DNA from: Neoalteromonas facilis
Lineage (GTDB): Bacteria; Pseudomonadota; Gammaproteobacteria; Enterobacterales; Alteromonadaceae
Direction of reading: 5' to 3'
DNA length: 64,000 bases
Assembly: GCF_002807665.1 (NCBI RefSeq)
Contig: NZ_PEAY01000001.1
Location: 992,001 to 1,056,000, forward strand
Part shown: positions 50,010-59,159 of the stretch, piece after piece
Position numbering within the stretch: position 1 is the first letter of the stretch
Layout: the number at the start of each line of letters is the position of its first letter
Translations under genes and position numbers: made by a program
The notes under the pieces: model-generated
Databases searched by the model: none
Seen by the model: only the letters and a program-made list of their open reading frames with translations
What the model was told of the DNA's origin: nothing

Positions 50010-50884
50010 GACTTTGCCATGCGGATCACAACACGACGGTTTTGTGCTCGACCGGATTCAGTCGTGTTAGGTGATATATGCCGCTTTTCACCATGTCCTG
50101 TCACATCAATGCGATTGGGTGATACGCCGGCATTTGCAAAAAAGTCACGAATTTCGTTTGCTCTTCGAATAGATAACTGCTCATTATTCCAACGCCCACC
50201 ATAACTATCCGTGTAACCATCTAATAATACTAATTCAAGTTCAGCATCTTCTTTGAGATAGTCCGCAATCATGCTGAGACGTCGTTGCGAATACTTGGTT
50301 AATTCAACGCTGTTTTTCTTATAACTCAACACGGTATAAGCAATATCATCAAAGCTATAAGGTAATAGGTTGGACACACAGGCAACAAACTGCTGATAGG
50401 CGGGAATAAAATTCGCTGCATTTAGTGCGACGGCTACTTTATCGAATTGATTGTACCAATCCTGATAATAAATCGTCGGCCAATAACCCTTTTCAAGTTC
50501 GCTCAACATGGTCCAAGCCGTCTGCTCTGGCAAATCGCCATTGTATTGAGTACGAATTGTCATCTCGGCTAACGCTTTGTGCTGCTGCCCAGGCATCCAA
50601 CTCGGCGGTACCGAGTAAACCGCTGCCACACCGAAACTTTTTGGTAGTTGCATCATGTCCAGCTCAAACATCATGTTCAGCTGCTTTGACGCTTCGCTTG
50701 AAAAGATCGCCTCGCCGTAACCCGGAATAGAATGTGAGAGATCACAGGCGATACGTGATTGTTGGGTAACTTGCCAGTCTGACTGTTCTACGCCTGCAGA
50801 ATACTGCCGCATATTAGCCTGGGCAGAGCCCATAGCGAATACAGTAGCTACACCAGCGTAAAGTAGTGACTTGTGAAAAGGCAT
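50006..50884 (-). CDS. motY: Sodium-type flagellar motor protein MotY
   Basis: A 292-residue exported protein with a signal peptide (ending SAQA) and a C-terminal OmpA-like peptidoglycan-binding domain (VLLDGYTDSYGGRWNNEQLS, RRANEI, DVTGHGEKRH). The N-terminal half (about 25-160, MRQYSAGVEQSDWQVTQQSR) is specific to MotY, which forms the T-ring of Na+-driven polar flagella. Length matches Vibrio MotY (293). Divergent position next to rnt is the same as in Vibrio, which strengthens the call. Other flagellar genes are not in the window. Confidence 0.93.
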   Translation of the reverse strand: MPFHKSLLYAGVATVFAMGSAQANMRQYSAGVEQSDWQVTQQSRIACDLSHSIPGYGEAIFSSEASKQLNMMFELDMMQLPKSFGVAAVYSVPPSWMPGQQHKALAEMTIRTQYNGDLPEQTAWTMLSELEKGYWPTIYYQDWYNQFDKVAVALNAANFIPAYQQFVACVSNLLPYSFDDIAYTVLSYKKNSVELTKYSQRRLSMIADYLKEDAELELVLLDGYTDSYGGRWNNEQLSIRRANEIRDFFANAGVSPNRIDVTGHGEKRHISPNTTESGRAQNRRVVIRMAKS

Positions 50885-51036
50885 AAATACTCCAACGAAC
50901 CTAGCTCTTTATCGTCATTTGAACATAAAAGTTTAGCCTTAAACTGGATAGATACAACCGATGTTGTCATACTGCACAGCAAATCAATGAATATTGTTTA
51001 ATAAGCAATCAAACTGTCAACAATAAGATCTTTTTC

Positions 51037-51672
51037 ATGTCATATGATACCAACGCTATAGCTGGTAGGTTTCGCGGCTACTTTCCCGTTATTATTGATG
51101 TTGAAACGGCAGGCTTCAATGCCCAAACCGACGCGTTGTTAGAAATTGCCGCCGTCACCGTCGCGTATGATGAAAACTTGATGCTTCATCCTGACCTTTC
51201 GTTTCATCGTCACATTGAACCATTCGAGGGTGCTAACATAGAGCAAGCCGCACTAGACTTTAATGGGATTGACCCCAACTGTGCATTAAGAGGCGCAGTC
51301 AGTGAATCTGAGGCAATGAAAGATCTATGCAAAACCATTCGAAAAGCGCAAAAACTCGCGGATTGTCAGCGTTCGGTGATTGTTGCGCACAATGCTAGTT
51401 TCGACCAAGGCTTTGTCAATGCAGCATTAGAACGGCAGTCGATAAAACGGACCCCTTTTCATCCATTTGTCTCATTTGATACTACTAGCCTAGCGGCATT
51501 GACCTTGGGACAAACGGTCCTCATCAAGGCGTGCCAAGCGGCTAAGATCCGCTTTGACTCTAAACAAGCGCATTCAGCACTATACGATGCAGAAAAAACT
51601 GCCGAGCTCTTTTGCTATATGGTCAATAAATGGCAAAAGTTAGGTGGCTGGCCGCTGTCTGCTTTAGATTAA
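51037..51672 (+). CDS. rnt: Ribonuclease T
   Basis: 3'-5' exoribonuclease that trims tRNA and other small RNA ends. DEDDh family: Asp21 and Glu23 in [24 protein letters not shown], and the final His and Asp in [11 protein letters not shown]. Length 211 (E. coli 215). It is divergent from motY and ends before a bidirectional terminator. Confidence 0.97.
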   Translation: MSYDTNAIAGRFRGYFPVIIDVETAGFNAQTDALLEIAAVTVAYDENLMLHPDLSFHRHIEPFEGANIEQAALDFNGIDPNCALRGAVSESEAMKDLCKTIRKAQKLADCQRSVIVAHNASFDQGFVNAALERQSIKRTPFHPFVSFDTTSLAALTLGQTVLIKACQAAKIRFDSKQAHSALYDAEKTAELFCYMVNKWQKLGGWPLSALD

Positions 51673-51683
51673 ATTTCGTAATA

Positions 51684-51711
51684 AAAAGGCCACTTTACAG
51701 TGGCCTTTTTT
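51684..51711. terminator. Bidirectional terminator between rnt and the peroxiredoxin gene
   Basis: GGCCACT (51688-51694), loop TTAC, AGTGGCC (51699-51705), A-run before and six Ts after. Confidence 0.9.
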
Positions 51712-51735
51712 ATCATCTTCGTTCGGAAAGGAAGA

Positions 51736-52341
51736 TTATAGATCGTCAGATTTTTCCGCTAAGTACTTTGCAACCCCTTCAGGGCTTGCATCCATACCTG
51801 ATTTACCTTGTTGCCAACCTGCTGGGCAAACCTCACCGTGTTCTTCATGGAAGCTCAACGCATCTACCATACGCAACATCTCATCAATATTGCGGCCTAA
51901 AGGTAAGTCATTGACAACCTGATGACGCACCATGCCTTCACCATCAACTAGGAATGAGCCACGGAAAGCAACACCATCAGTCGGGTGCTCAACATCGTAT
52001 GCTTGGCAGATTTCGTGTTTAACGTCAGCAACTAACGTATATTTTACTGGACCGATACCACCTTGGTTGATCGGTGTGTTACGCCATGCATTGTGGCTAA
52101 ATTGAGAATCAATCGATACACCAATAACCTCTACTCCGCGCTTTTGGAACTCTTCAAAACGCTTGTCAAAAGCAATCAGCTCTGACGGGCATACGAAGGT
52201 AAAATCTAATGGATAAAAGAAGATGACAGCCTTTTTACCCTTTATCGCTTCACTTAACGTGAATTGATCAACGATTTCACCGCTTCCAAGTACTGCTGCT
52301 GCAGTAAAATCTGGTGCTGGACGACCTACAAGTACGCTCAT
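51736..52341 (-). CDS. Typical 2-Cys peroxiredoxin (AhpC/TSA family)
   Basis: Reduces H2O2 and organic peroxides with thioredoxin-like donors. A 201-residue protein: peroxidatic Cys51 in DFTFVCPSE, resolving Cys near 171 in GEVCPAGW, and the GGIGP insert that in the family goes with sensitivity to overoxidation; the usual C-terminal YF pair is not obvious. The sequence is closer to the eukaryotic-type Prx1 group than to E. coli AhpC. Its promoter side faces bfd. Confidence 0.93.
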   Translation of the reverse strand: MSVLVGRPAPDFTAAAVLGSGEIVDQFTLSEAIKGKKAVIFFYPLDFTFVCPSELIAFDKRFEEFQKRGVEVIGVSIDSQFSHNAWRNTPINQGGIGPVKYTLVADVKHEICQAYDVEHPTDGVAFRGSFLVDGEGMVRHQVVNDLPLGRNIDEMLRMVDALSFHEEHGEVCPAGWQQGKSGMDASPEGVAKYLAEKSDDL

Positions 52342-52625
52342 GAGAGACTCCCTATTTAAATTTAATTCGTGTTTTTTATTTGTATTCCGGTAACGACTGT
52401 TTGCGTCAACGGCTAAGACCTTTTGGATATAGGTACAATTTATGTGAAAACAACTACCTAGCCAGAAATTATTTTGGCCCCAATAGACGACACGAATTAG
52501 TTCTTCCCGGTCAAGGGCACTTCTGGGTTGCAGGCTGAATAAACGAAATATATTTATTGTTTCAGATACACCTAACCCCGAAATAGTGATTAAAGAGTAA
52601 GCAAAAAATGCTTGCCAATAACCTA
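52342..52625. other. Divergent intergenic region between peroxiredoxin and bfd
   Basis: About 280 bp. It must hold the peroxiredoxin promoter on its left and the bfd promoter on its right. No RNA gene or open frame with a start was found; an OxyR site could be present but was not recognisable by eye. Confidence 0.45.
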
Positions 52626-52650
52626 AATAACAATTATTATCATTTGCAAT
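52626..52650. promoter_or_regulatory. Fur box upstream of bfd
   Basis: AATAACAATTATTATCATTTGCAA; read on the other strand, it contains TGATAATAATTGTTA, two to three mismatches from the 7-1-7 Fur consensus. It ends about 20 bp before the bfd start, consistent with iron repression of bfd. Confidence 0.75.
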
Positions 52651-52669
52651 TATTTTACAGGGTTAATCA

Positions 52670-52864
52670 ATGTTCGTTTGCATGTGTTTCGGGGTAACAG
52701 ATACCGCCATTAAACAAGCCGTCAAAGCGCATGGCGTTGGCAACGTGCGCGAATTAACCCAATTAATGCAAATGGGATCGGATTGTGGGCGATGTGTTCA
52801 AATGGCCCAACAAATTATCGACAACACCATAGTCGATGAGTCTTTGTTTAAAGAAGTGTGTTAA
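52670..52864 (+). CDS. bfd: Bacterioferritin-associated ferredoxin
   Basis: A 64-residue 2Fe-2S protein that reduces bacterioferritin to release iron. Cysteine ligands follow C-x-C (CMC, residues 4 and 6) and C-x2-C (CGRC, residues 39 and 42), the Bfd spacing; FGVTDTAIKQAV and GSDCGRC are typical. E. coli Bfd has 64 residues too. Fur box upstream, terminator downstream. No bfr gene is in the window. Confidence 0.95.
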   Translation: MFVCMCFGVTDTAIKQAVKAHGVGNVRELTQLMQMGSDCGRCVQMAQQIIDNTIVDESLFKEVC

Positions 52865-52867
52865 AAA

Positions 52868-52897
52868 AAAAGCCCGTTTAAAAACGGGCTTTTTTAT
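52868..52897. terminator. Terminator between bfd and grxD
   Basis: AAGCCCGTTT, short A loop, AACGGGCTTTTTT; A-run on one side and T-run on the other, so it serves both convergent genes. Confidence 0.88.
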
Positions 52898-52912
52898 ATC
52901 AACTCAGCTCGA

Positions 52913-53266
52913 CTAGGCGTCTTTGCTAGCGTGTTTCTCTGCCGTTTCTTTGATCAACGGCTGTAACTCACCCTGCTGAAACATTTCCAGAATAATGTCA
53001 CAACCGCCAACTAACTCCCCTTCAACCCACAATTGCGGGAAAGTTGGCCAGTCCGCATATACCGGCAGCTCTGCTCGAATATCAGGGTTTTGCAGAATAT
53101 CTACATAGGCAAACTGTTCACCACACGACATGATGGCTTGCGATGCTTGCGCTGAAAAACCGCAACTCGGCAGTTTCGGAGAGCCTTTCATATACAATAA
53201 AATTGGATTTTCTGAAATTTGCTGCTTAATCTTATCCAAGGTAGCTTGGCTATCATGTGTTTGCAT
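52913..53266 (-). CDS. grxD: Monothiol glutaredoxin Grx4
   Basis: A 117-residue CGFS-type glutaredoxin that carries 2Fe-2S clusters. CGFS starts at Cys35 in PKLPSCGFSAQA; WPTFPQLWVEGELVGGCDI follows. The longest frame starts at 53374, but residues before MQTHDSQATLDKI are not conserved; the ATG at 53266 with GAGAA before it gives the normal length (E. coli 115). Confidence 0.96.
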   Translation of the reverse strand: MQTHDSQATLDKIKQQISENPILLYMKGSPKLPSCGFSAQASQAIMSCGEQFAYVDILQNPDIRAELPVYADWPTFPQLWVEGELVGGCDIILEMFQQGELQPLIKETAEKHASKDA

Positions 53267-53491
53267 AACGTTCTCAATAAATTGACTTGGTTGGAATATA
53301 AGTATTAACCGCCTGAGTTTCAAGGTGCGTTCATATGATAAACTTGCCCTTGCACTTTTTAAAAGTGACCCCATTTACATTCTTGGAAGTAATAATAGAC
53401 TTAGGTTTGCAGCGGACAAGACATAGATCTATCAGCTGCATGACCATAAACAAACCAATACTCAATCAAGGAAATCAACGGAGACCATCGC

Positions 53492-54073
53492 ATGGCTTTT
53501 GAATTACCGGCTTTACCTTACGAAAAAAACGCTCTTGAACCGCATATCTCTGCGGAAACTTTAGATTTTCACCATGGTAAACACCATGCTACCTACGTTA
53601 CCAAGCTAAATGGTTTGATTGAAGGCACGGAGCTAGAGAATAAAAGTTTAGAAGAAATCGTTAAGTCTTCAGACGGTGGCGTGTTTAACAACGCTGCTCA
53701 GATCTGGAACCATACATTTTACTGGCACAGCCTAAGCCCAAATGGTGGTGGTGAGCCTACCGGCGCGCTAGCTGATGCAATTAACGCAAAGTGGGGCTCT
53801 TTTGCTGACTTCCAAGCAGCATTCAATGATAAAGCCGTGAACAACTTCGGTTCTAGCTGGACTTGGTTAGTAAAAAATGCAGATGGCAGCTTAGATATCG
53901 TCAATACAAGCAATGCTGCGACGCCAATCACTGAAGAAGGCGTAACGCCATTGTTAACAGTTGATTTGTGGGAACACGCCTACTACATCGATTACCGCAA
54001 CGTACGTCCTAAATACCTAGAAGGTTTCTGGGCGCTAGCAAATTGGGCGTTCGCTGCAGAAAACTTTGCATAA
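53492..54073 (+). CDS. sodB: Superoxide dismutase [Fe] SodB
   Basis: A 193-residue enzyme. Metal ligands are in the family positions: His27 (LDFHHGKHH), His74 (IWNHTFYW), Asp and His in [22 protein letters not shown], with Gln in the outer sphere at about 70, indicates the iron form. Length equals E. coli SodB (193). CGGAGA lies before the ATG. Monocistronic, followed by a terminator. Confidence 0.97.
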   Translation: MAFELPALPYEKNALEPHISAETLDFHHGKHHATYVTKLNGLIEGTELENKSLEEIVKSSDGGVFNNAAQIWNHTFYWHSLSPNGGGEPTGALADAINAKWGSFADFQAAFNDKAVNNFGSSWTWLVKNADGSLDIVNTSNAATPITEEGVTPLLTVDLWEHAYYIDYRNVRPKYLEGFWALANWAFAAENFA

Positions 54074-54087
54074 GTTTTAGTGTAATA

Positions 54088-54117
54088 AGAAAAACCCCGC
54101 TACTGCGGGGTTTTTTA
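54088..54117. terminator. Bidirectional terminator after sodB
   Basis: AAAACCCCGC, loop TACT, GCGGGGTTTTTT; also serves the convergent gene ending at 54118. Confidence 0.92.
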
Positions 54118-55029
54118 TTACCCTCTGTTACACACCAGCGCAAGCTGTTCAGTATTGTTCGAAAACACTAATCGACTAGCACCATACTTACATTGCGACG
54201 TTATCGATATAAATGGTTGCCAGTCTGAATCACTACCATACTGCCAATAAATCAGCCCTTCACTATCTGGACTAACCGTGACAGCTTTTCCATCAGGGGT
54301 CCATGCATAGTAAGCACTCGATTCGGGAAGTTTAGTCAGCTTCTGGGTTTGTTTAGTTTTTGCGTCATACTGCATCAACCAATGCTGCTCATTTTCTAAC
54401 TTTGAATAACTGAACTTATCCGCTTGGTTTGGTATAGCCCATAAACTCGCACCGATATTGTTATCAACAATATCGCCTGTTTGAGCGTCCCCTAAAGTAG
54501 ACCAACGTTGAAGTGTATGAGGCTGCTCTTCACTTGTCCCCAATACAAAAACTAAGACGTCTGTGTTGTTTAACCACACATGATAGCCAATCGGATCGAT
54601 GGGTAATAATTGACGTGTGTCATCAGTACTAAGAGACCACTGGCGTAACCATTGTTTACCGTTGTCATCGACCCAAATACCGGACAATGCTTCTTGGTTA
54701 GGTACTGGCGTTGGCGAATATTCACTCGTAGTAGATTGGGTTACATTCACTGTATTGCCCGAAGCAATATCATAACGATAAAAGTCAGTTTGCCCTGATG
54801 CATCACTCCCCGTGTAATACACAAGGCTGTCATCCGCCGTAAAATAAGGCTGATTATGATAAAAAGGCGCATCAGTAACTTTTACCCACGTGTCAGCAAC
54901 TTTTAATGCCGCATGCTTGCTATCAGTATTATCTTGCAAGGCAATTAGCCAGATATCAGACCCGGGTATTTGCGCCCAGCTTGTGCAGGTAATACTCGCA
55001 GCTACAATTGCCGCCCAATAACGCCCCAT
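54118..55029 (-). CDS. TolB-like beta-propeller protein, exported
   Basis: A 303-residue protein with a signal peptide (ending TSWA). Repeats of the PD40 type are visible (NQPYFTADDSLVYYTGSD, EYSPTPVPNQEAL, SAYYAWTPDGKAVTVSPD), suggesting a beta-propeller like the C-terminal part of TolB, but the TolB N-terminal domain is missing. It is downstream of an MFS transporter gene (about 20 bp) and may be co-transcribed. Function unknown. Confidence 0.7.
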   Translation of the reverse strand: MGRYWAAIVAASITCTSWAQIPGSDIWLIALQDNTDSKHAALKVADTWVKVTDAPFYHNQPYFTADDSLVYYTGSDASGQTDFYRYDIASGNTVNVTQSTTSEYSPTPVPNQEALSGIWVDDNGKQWLRQWSLSTDDTRQLLPIDPIGYHVWLNNTDVLVFVLGTSEEQPHTLQRWSTLGDAQTGDIVDNNIGASLWAIPNQADKFSYSKLENEQHWLMQYDAKTKQTQKLTKLPESSAYYAWTPDGKAVTVSPDSEGLIYWQYGSDSDWQPFISITSQCKYGASRLVFSNNTEQLALVCNRG

Positions 55030-55048
55030 GAATATCTCCTTGTAAAGC

Positions 55049-56185
55049 TTATGCTAACTTTTGTTTAGACAACGGTAACAGGATCAGCGCCGACACCAAA
55101 GCAATGATTGCGGCGAAGGTAAAACTCTCTAATGACCCACTCCCCTGAGACCACATTTGGCCGGCGAGCCAATTGCCCAAAGCGCCACCCGCACCAAAAG
55201 CAACACCGATATAAATAGCCTGACCTCGACTTTGAAAGTCAGCATGAAAATAATGATGGATAAATGCCACGCTTACCGCATGCGTTAAACCAAAACTAAA
55301 TGCATGCAATAACTGAGAAACAATCAACATCTCATTGGCATGCGCCAAGAATCCTAGTACCCACCATCGAATGGCAGTAAGCAAAATACTAACAATTAAT
55401 AACCATTTCACGCCAAAGCGTTGGAGTAAACGATGCGCCAACATAAAGATAATGACTTCAGCGGCTACTCCCAGTGCAATAAGAAACCCTGTAAACTGCC
55501 CGCTATGCCCCAAGTCACGCATATAGAGTGCAAAAAAACCGTAATAAGGGCCAAAGCTGACTTGCAGTAAGGTCGCAGATAATAGAAATATTAAAAAAAC
55601 CGGCTTGAACACTAACTGCCAACCGCCTTGGTTGTGGTTAGTCTCGGTTTGCTTGAGCCGTGGATTCGCAATCCACAAAGTGGATAAAAATAACAACCCT
55701 AGTACCGTTACGCTAATGTATATAGGCACTTCGCTACCAAATACATCCAGCAAGTGACCGGTCAACATGGTGAGTAAAATAAAACCGATACTGCCCCATA
55801 ATCTGACGTTGCCGTAATTTACTGAACGCTCACGGGATTCAGTCAGGGTAATGACCTCTAACTGTGGTAACACGGCTGTCCAAAACATCATCATCAGACC
55901 AAACGTTAAGGTTAACCACCAAAATGTCATGGCCCAAAAAACACCAGCGAAACTAATAACCGTTAATAGACACCCTAACCGCAAAACAAACAGCGTTTTG
56001 CCGGTTTTATCTGCCAAGCTTGCCCAAATACCAGGACCAAAAATGCGGGCAAATGTGATCAGCGCAAATAATTCGCCTATTTGGGCAGAACTAAAGCCGC
56101 GGCCATCAAGGAAAATCCCCAGATACGGAACAATAATGCCCAACTGGGCGAAATAGAGAAAGTAAGTTAAGGATAGCCGTTTCAC
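55049..56185 (-). CDS. MFS transporter, MFS_1-like (HcaT-type)
   Basis: A 378-residue protein with 12 hydrophobic segments. The start (SLTYFLYFAQLGIIVPYLGI) and the loop ASLADKTGK match the nucleoside/3-phenylpropionate-type MFS group (HcaT/YhhS-like). Substrate unknown. It lies between aroC and the beta-propeller gene on the same strand, about 30 bp from aroC. Confidence 0.8.
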   Translation of the reverse strand: MKRLSLTYFLYFAQLGIIVPYLGIFLDGRGFSSAQIGELFALITFARIFGPGIWASLADKTGKTLFVLRLGCLLTVISFAGVFWAMTFWWLTLTFGLMMMFWTAVLPQLEVITLTESRERSVNYGNVRLWGSIGFILLTMLTGHLLDVFGSEVPIYISVTVLGLLFLSTLWIANPRLKQTETNHNQGGWQLVFKPVFLIFLLSATLLQVSFGPYYGFFALYMRDLGHSGQFTGFLIALGVAAEVIIFMLAHRLLQRFGVKWLLIVSILLTAIRWWVLGFLAHANEMLIVSQLLHAFSFGLTHAVSVAFIHHYFHADFQSRGQAIYIGVAFGAGGALGNWLAGQMWSQGSGSLESFTFAAIIALVSALILLPLSKQKLA

Positions 56186-56216
56186 TAGGCTATCCTTTTA
56201 CTGTTGAGGTCATAGA

Positions 56217-57317
56217 TTATTTGATTGACGCAGGAATGACAGGTGTTCTACTCACAACCCCTGCATTTTGTGCTGTATGACGCAGCAAATGATCCATAAC
56301 GACAATCGCCAACATGGCCTCGGCAATTGGAACCGCTCTTATTCCCACACACGGATCATGACGCCCTTTGGTAACGATATCAGTGGCTTCACCGTCTACC
56401 GTTATGGTGTCGCCTGGTACTGAAATACTCGACGTCGGTTTCAATGCCATATGCACAATAAGATCTTGTCCGGATGAAATTCCGCCCAGCACGCCACCAC
56501 TATGATTGGTCGCAAATCCTTGAGGCGTCAAGGTATCACGATGTTCACTGCCTTTCTGTTCAACCACTGCAAAGCCATCACCGATTTCGACACCTTTTAC
56601 CGCATTGATCCCCATCATGGCGTGGGCAATATCCGCATCAAGGCGATCAAACACCGGCTCCCCTAATCCCACCGGCATATTCTTCGCGATAACCGATACC
56701 TTTGCGCCGATAGAGTCGCCGGACTTTTTAAGTTCGCGCATATAAGCATCTAGCTCATCAATCTTTTCCGGTTGTGGGCAAAAGAAAGGGTTTTCGTTAA
56801 TACACTCCGGAGAGGTTAGCGCCAATTCAATTGGGCCTAGCTGAGATAAGTAGCCGAAAATTTCGATGCCATGTACCTGCTTAAGGTATTTCTTGGCTAT
56901 CCCGCCTGCAGCAACACGTATTGCTGTTTCCCGCGCGGAGGAGCGACCGCCACCACGATAATCTCGTAATCCATATTTTTGTTGATAGGTATAATCGGCA
57001 TGCCCAGGGCGGAAACGGTCCGCTATTTTCGAGTAATCTTGGCTGCGCTGATCTTTATTTTTGATCAGTAAACCGATTGAAGTACCCGTGGTTTTACCCT
57101 CAAAAACACCTGAGAGTATTTGCACTTCATCATCTTCTCGACGCGCAGTGGTATAACGCGACGTACCGGGCTTGCGACGGTCGAGATCGCCCTGTAAATC
57201 AGATTCATCTAATGCTAATCCTGGAGGACAGCCATCTACGACTCCACCAATTGCAATTCCGTGACTTTCACCAAAGGTGGTAACTGTGAACAACTTTCCG
57301 AAACTGTTTCCTGACAT
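56217..57317 (-). CDS. aroC: Chorismate synthase
   Basis: Last step of the shikimate pathway, flavin-dependent elimination from EPSP to chorismate. A 366-residue protein with the family motifs [32 protein letters not shown] and [11 protein letters not shown]. Length is standard (E. coli 361). It follows prmB by 3 bp, as in E. coli and many relatives. Confidence 0.98.
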   Translation of the reverse strand: MSGNSFGKLFTVTTFGESHGIAIGGVVDGCPPGLALDESDLQGDLDRRKPGTSRYTTARREDDEVQILSGVFEGKTTGTSIGLLIKNKDQRSQDYSKIADRFRPGHADYTYQQKYGLRDYRGGGRSSARETAIRVAAGGIAKKYLKQVHGIEIFGYLSQLGPIELALTSPECINENPFFCPQPEKIDELDAYMRELKKSGDSIGAKVSVIAKNMPVGLGEPVFDRLDADIAHAMMGINAVKGVEIGDGFAVVEQKGSEHRDTLTPQGFATNHSGGVLGGISSGQDLIVHMALKPTSSISVPGDTITVDGEATDIVTKGRHDPCVGIRAVPIAEAMLAIVVMDHLLRHTAQNAGVVSRTPVIPASIK

Positions 57318-57320
57318 GAA

Positions 57321-58247
57321 TTACCCTTTTGTGTATCGCAATAATGCGTCTCGAGACACGGCAAAAATACCATCACCACCATTTTCCAACGTTATCCACT
57401 CTATCTCTAAGCCGGGAAAACGTTCACTAAAATGCACCAAACTATTACCAACCTCAACGAACAACCATCCATTATCGGTTAGGTGTTGTGCAGATTGTGC
57501 GATGATTTGGTCGACTAGATCCAAGCCGTCATTACCCGATGCAAGGGCAAGCTCCGGCTCATGTTGAAACTCCGCCGGCAAATCGGCCATATCCTCAGCA
57601 TCAACATAAGGTGGATTAGATACGATTAAGTCATAACGCTGATGCTGCAATGCTGAATAGACATCTGACTGCATGGCAACAACGCGTCCTTCTAAACCAT
57701 GCTCCTGAATATTAATATTCGCCACATCAATAGCATCAGGACTAATGTCCAACGCATCAACTTCGGCTTCTGGGAAGGCATGAGCCAAGGCAATCGCAAT
57801 ACAACCACCACCGGTACACAAATCCAGAATTGCAGCCGGATTATTAACATGCTCAGCAAACTGCTTCTGGATCAGTTCGGCAAAAGGTGAACGAGGGATC
57901 AGCACTCGCTCATCGACATAAAAAGGTAAGCCACAAAACCATGCTTGATTCGTCAGGTAGGGCAATGGTAATCGTGTTTGCACTCGCTTTAGGACGAGCT
58001 CCGCAATTTTTTGACGCTCGCTATGTGTTAAACGCGCATTAAATAATGCATCACCCGTATATTCAGTTAAATCTTGTGGCAAATGCAGAGCAAACATAAC
58101 CAAAGTTACCGCCTCGTCCCAAGCGTTGTCGGTACCATGGCCAAAAAATAAATCTGCATCATTAAATCGGCTGACACTCCAGCGAACAAGATCTAAAATG
58201 CTCTCTAGATCGTTAATGGCTTGATCAAGGTAAATTTTATCAGTCAT
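57321..58247 (-). CDS. prmB: 50S ribosomal protein L3 glutamine methyltransferase PrmB
   Basis: SAM-dependent N5-glutamine methylation of ribosomal protein L3. A 308-residue protein: SAM motif ILDLCTGGGCIAIALA near 135-150, catalytic NPPY in DLIVSNPPYVDAEDM near 200, and PrmB-type N-terminal domain. Normal length (E. coli 310). In an operon with aroC and divergent from smrB, the same arrangement as in E. coli. Confidence 0.97.
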   Translation of the reverse strand: MTDKIYLDQAINDLESILDLVRWSVSRFNDADLFFGHGTDNAWDEAVTLVMFALHLPQDLTEYTGDALFNARLTHSERQKIAELVLKRVQTRLPLPYLTNQAWFCGLPFYVDERVLIPRSPFAELIQKQFAEHVNNPAAILDLCTGGGCIAIALAHAFPEAEVDALDISPDAIDVANINIQEHGLEGRVVAMQSDVYSALQHQRYDLIVSNPPYVDAEDMADLPAEFQHEPELALASGNDGLDLVDQIIAQSAQHLTDNGWLFVEVGNSLVHFSERFPGLEIEWITLENGGDGIFAVSRDALLRYTKG

Positions 58248-58344
58248 TGAGGTTTGTTTGGCGTTTGTATATGCCCCCTATCATACCGAAATTATTGCGG
58301 TTGAGGGTGCGCTATTTATAACTTTTTTGCACAGGACTGACGTA

Positions 58345-58896
58345 TTGAATGATGACGACGATTTACATCTTTTTCGGGATTCTCTGAAAGGTGTTAAACC
58401 ACTGGGTAAAAACGACAAAGTGAGTTTATCTGCGCAACAGAAACGTGCGTTAAAAAAGCCTAAACAAACACGGCTTGAAGGCCTATCAAGCTCTGAACAG
58501 GCTAAAGCGAATGCCTACTTTGCATTTTCGGACGCATTTGAAGGGTACGTCGAACCTGAAGGTCCAGTAAGGTACTCTAGCGATCGCGAACATCATGATG
58601 AAATGAAACGACTACGGCGTGGAGACTATGTGCCAGAGCTCCTGCTCGATTTGCATGGTTTATCACGTGAAGAAGCCAAACAAGAACTCGCAGCCTTAAT
58701 ATTTCATGCCAAACAACAGCATATCGCCTGCGTGTGTGTCGTCCACGGTATTGGTTCTGGGATTCTGAAAAAACAGGTACCGCACTGGCTTATTCAGCAC
58801 CCCGACATCATTGCATTCCACCAAGCGCCTTTGGAATGGGGAGGCAAAGGCGCGTTGCTTGTGCTGCTAAATAATACCGATCCTAAACTCGGCTAA
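58345..58896 (+). CDS. smrB: Ribosome rescue endonuclease SmrB
   Basis: Smr-domain nuclease that cuts mRNA at collided ribosomes. GPVRY, RRGDYVPELLLDLHG, HGIGSGILKKQ and AFHQAPLEWGGKGALLVLL are typical. No ATG fits: the frame up to 58258 is open but the family begins near DDDDLHLFRDSL. The TTG at 58345, with AGGA 8 bp before, gives 183 residues, equal to E. coli SmrB. Divergent from prmB with about 100 bp between. Confidence 0.9.
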   Translation: MNDDDDLHLFRDSLKGVKPLGKNDKVSLSAQQKRALKKPKQTRLEGLSSSEQAKANAYFAFSDAFEGYVEPEGPVRYSSDREHHDEMKRLRRGDYVPELLLDLHGLSREEAKQELAALIFHAKQQHIACVCVVHGIGSGILKKQVPHWLIQHPDIIAFHQAPLEWGGKGALLVLLNNTDPKLG

Positions 58897-58907
58897 AAGA
58901 CCCAAAC

Positions 58908-59033
58908 TTACTTTTTATGGTCTGCACTATTGTGTAAAAACAAATAGGTGTAATAACCGCCCATTACACAAATAATGGCTATCAATAATAGTGACATCCA
59001 AACAACGGGATCTAAGAATAATTCTAAAGGCAT
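58908..59033 (-). CDS. Small membrane protein, DUF3149-like (41 residues)
   Basis: Too short for standard ORF cut-offs but well supported: AGGAGG at ideal distance (GCAGGAGGAAAGCACT before the ATG), a stop at 58908-58910 and a coherent protein with Pro-Leu-Glu-Leu start, one hydrophobic span (about residues 11-32, MSLLLIAIICVMGGYYTY) and a positively charged tail ending HKK. The short start DPVVWMSLL, followed by the span, resembles DUF3149 small inner-membrane proteins. Function unknown. It lies between smrB (convergent, 11 bp away) and the oxygenase gene. Confidence 0.75.
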   Translation of the reverse strand: MPLELFLDPVVWMSLLLIAIICVMGGYYTYLFLHNSADHKK

Positions 59034-59159
59034 AGTGCTTTCCTCCTGCACAATTTAACTGCCTTCTATTCTCACCAATTTGGCTTTTTTATTACTGATC
59101 GAGATCAATGCGTTAATCACCTGCTAGGCCGGTTCTTTGAGCTAGATCAACGGTTTTTT

